50,948 nt of DNA from the NCBI RefSeq assembly GCF_027484545.1, contig NZ_JAIXST010000063.1, forward strand, positions 1-50,948, given 5' to 3'. The notes beneath the pieces are model-generated. The model had not been told where the DNA came from. It did no database searches and worked only from the letters and a program-made list of their open reading frames with translations. Position numbers and translations under genes: made by a program. Source of the stretch: Runella sp. (lineage in GTDB: Bacteria > Bacteroidota > Bacteroidia > Cytophagales > Spirosomataceae). Positions 50,845 through 50,948 of this stretch are shown here, in pieces; the stretch's first letter is position 1, and each line of letters begins with the position of its first letter.

Positions 50845-50948
50845 TCAAGTGTTAAGTTGGTTTAACAGGGTTTTAAGGTAAGCATCGTCGCGAGCGGCTT
50901 TCTTTCGCTTACGAGCCAAACTCATTTCAGTCGGCTCTCGCTTTAAGA
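50845..50948 (-). CDS. partial gene, C-terminal end (hypothetical)
   Basis: An open frame from the window edge ends with TGA at 50847-50845 (minus strand). It reads ...KREPTEMSLARKRKKAARDDAYLKTLLNQLNT. The lysine/arginine-rich stretch suggests a cytoplasmic tail. The fragment is too short to name; it is the gene before the second glycan cluster on the same strand. Confidence 0.45.
   Translation of the reverse strand, partial: LKREPTEMSLARKRKKAARDDAYLKTLLNQLNT

Noticed and set aside
1-50948. tRNA or rRNA genes, prophage genes, origin of replication
   Set aside because: No cloverleaf, rRNA motifs, integrase, capsid genes or DnaA boxes in a cluster were found by reading.

Overview
The window looks like chromosomal DNA of an aerobic Bacteroidota, most likely order Cytophagales and close to Runella/Spirosomaceae (inference from gene content, no database search). 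Supporting signs are TAnnTTTG-type promoter boxes, the rpmG-DUF4295-ftsY cluster, a PSD1/DUF1501 gene pair, Uma2-family proteins, an ISAzo13-like transposase and many lineage-style intergenic palindromes. No rRNA, tRNA or CRISPR array was seen, and no gene-free stretch exceeds about 300 bases.

Layout. 1-1400: the start of an ISAzo13-like transposase cut at an A8 tract, then a di-haem cytochrome c gene split by one in-frame TAG. 1490-7700: an SdiA-regulated-type lipoprotein, purQ, a DEAD-box RNA helicase, a TPR protein, a GNAT acetyltransferase, a Tat-lipoprotein D-amino-acid-oxidase-like enzyme whose motif order is circularly permuted, and an exported RidA-like protein. 7800-10360 (minus): ECF sigma factor, anti-sigma factor with a HEAT-like domain, and a secreted DUF4097-like protein. 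10555-19937 (minus): first surface-glycan cluster, with four GT2 glycosyltransferases, a PhyH-type dioxygenase, a beta-propeller glycosidase-like protein, a methyltransferase, a polytopic glycosyltransferase carrying an in-frame palindromic repeat insertion, and a CDP-tyvelose/paratose-type epimerase. 20052-23871: PhoR-like kinase, rpmG, DUF4295, ftsY and a cytoplasmic papain-like protease with a very acidic tail. 23898-30372 (minus): solitary C5 DNA methyltransferase, then a DUF1501/PSD1 pair with a small DUF559 nuclease cassette between them. 30514-33276 (minus): MlaE-MlaF-MlaD lipid transport operon. 33356-41499: membrane metallopeptidase, two Uma2 proteins, RNase D, ClpB, a secreted lysine-rich protein ending in a PBCV-type basic adaptor motif, and an FG-GAP protein. 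41508-50948 (minus): second surface-polysaccharide cluster with GT4 and GT2 transferases, an SGNH hydrolase, a Wzy/WaaL-like polymerase, an acyltransferase and a polytopic membrane protein.

The most interesting element is at 26461-27006. A DUF559 (Vsr-like fold) gene is bracketed by imperfect terminal inverted repeats that each contain a hairpin, and it fills exactly the gap between two genes that are normally adjacent. Related G-rich hairpins occur elsewhere in the window, one of them inserted in frame in a glycosyltransferase. This suggests a nuclease-associated dispersed palindrome family. That reading is an inference, and genome-wide searches could refute it.
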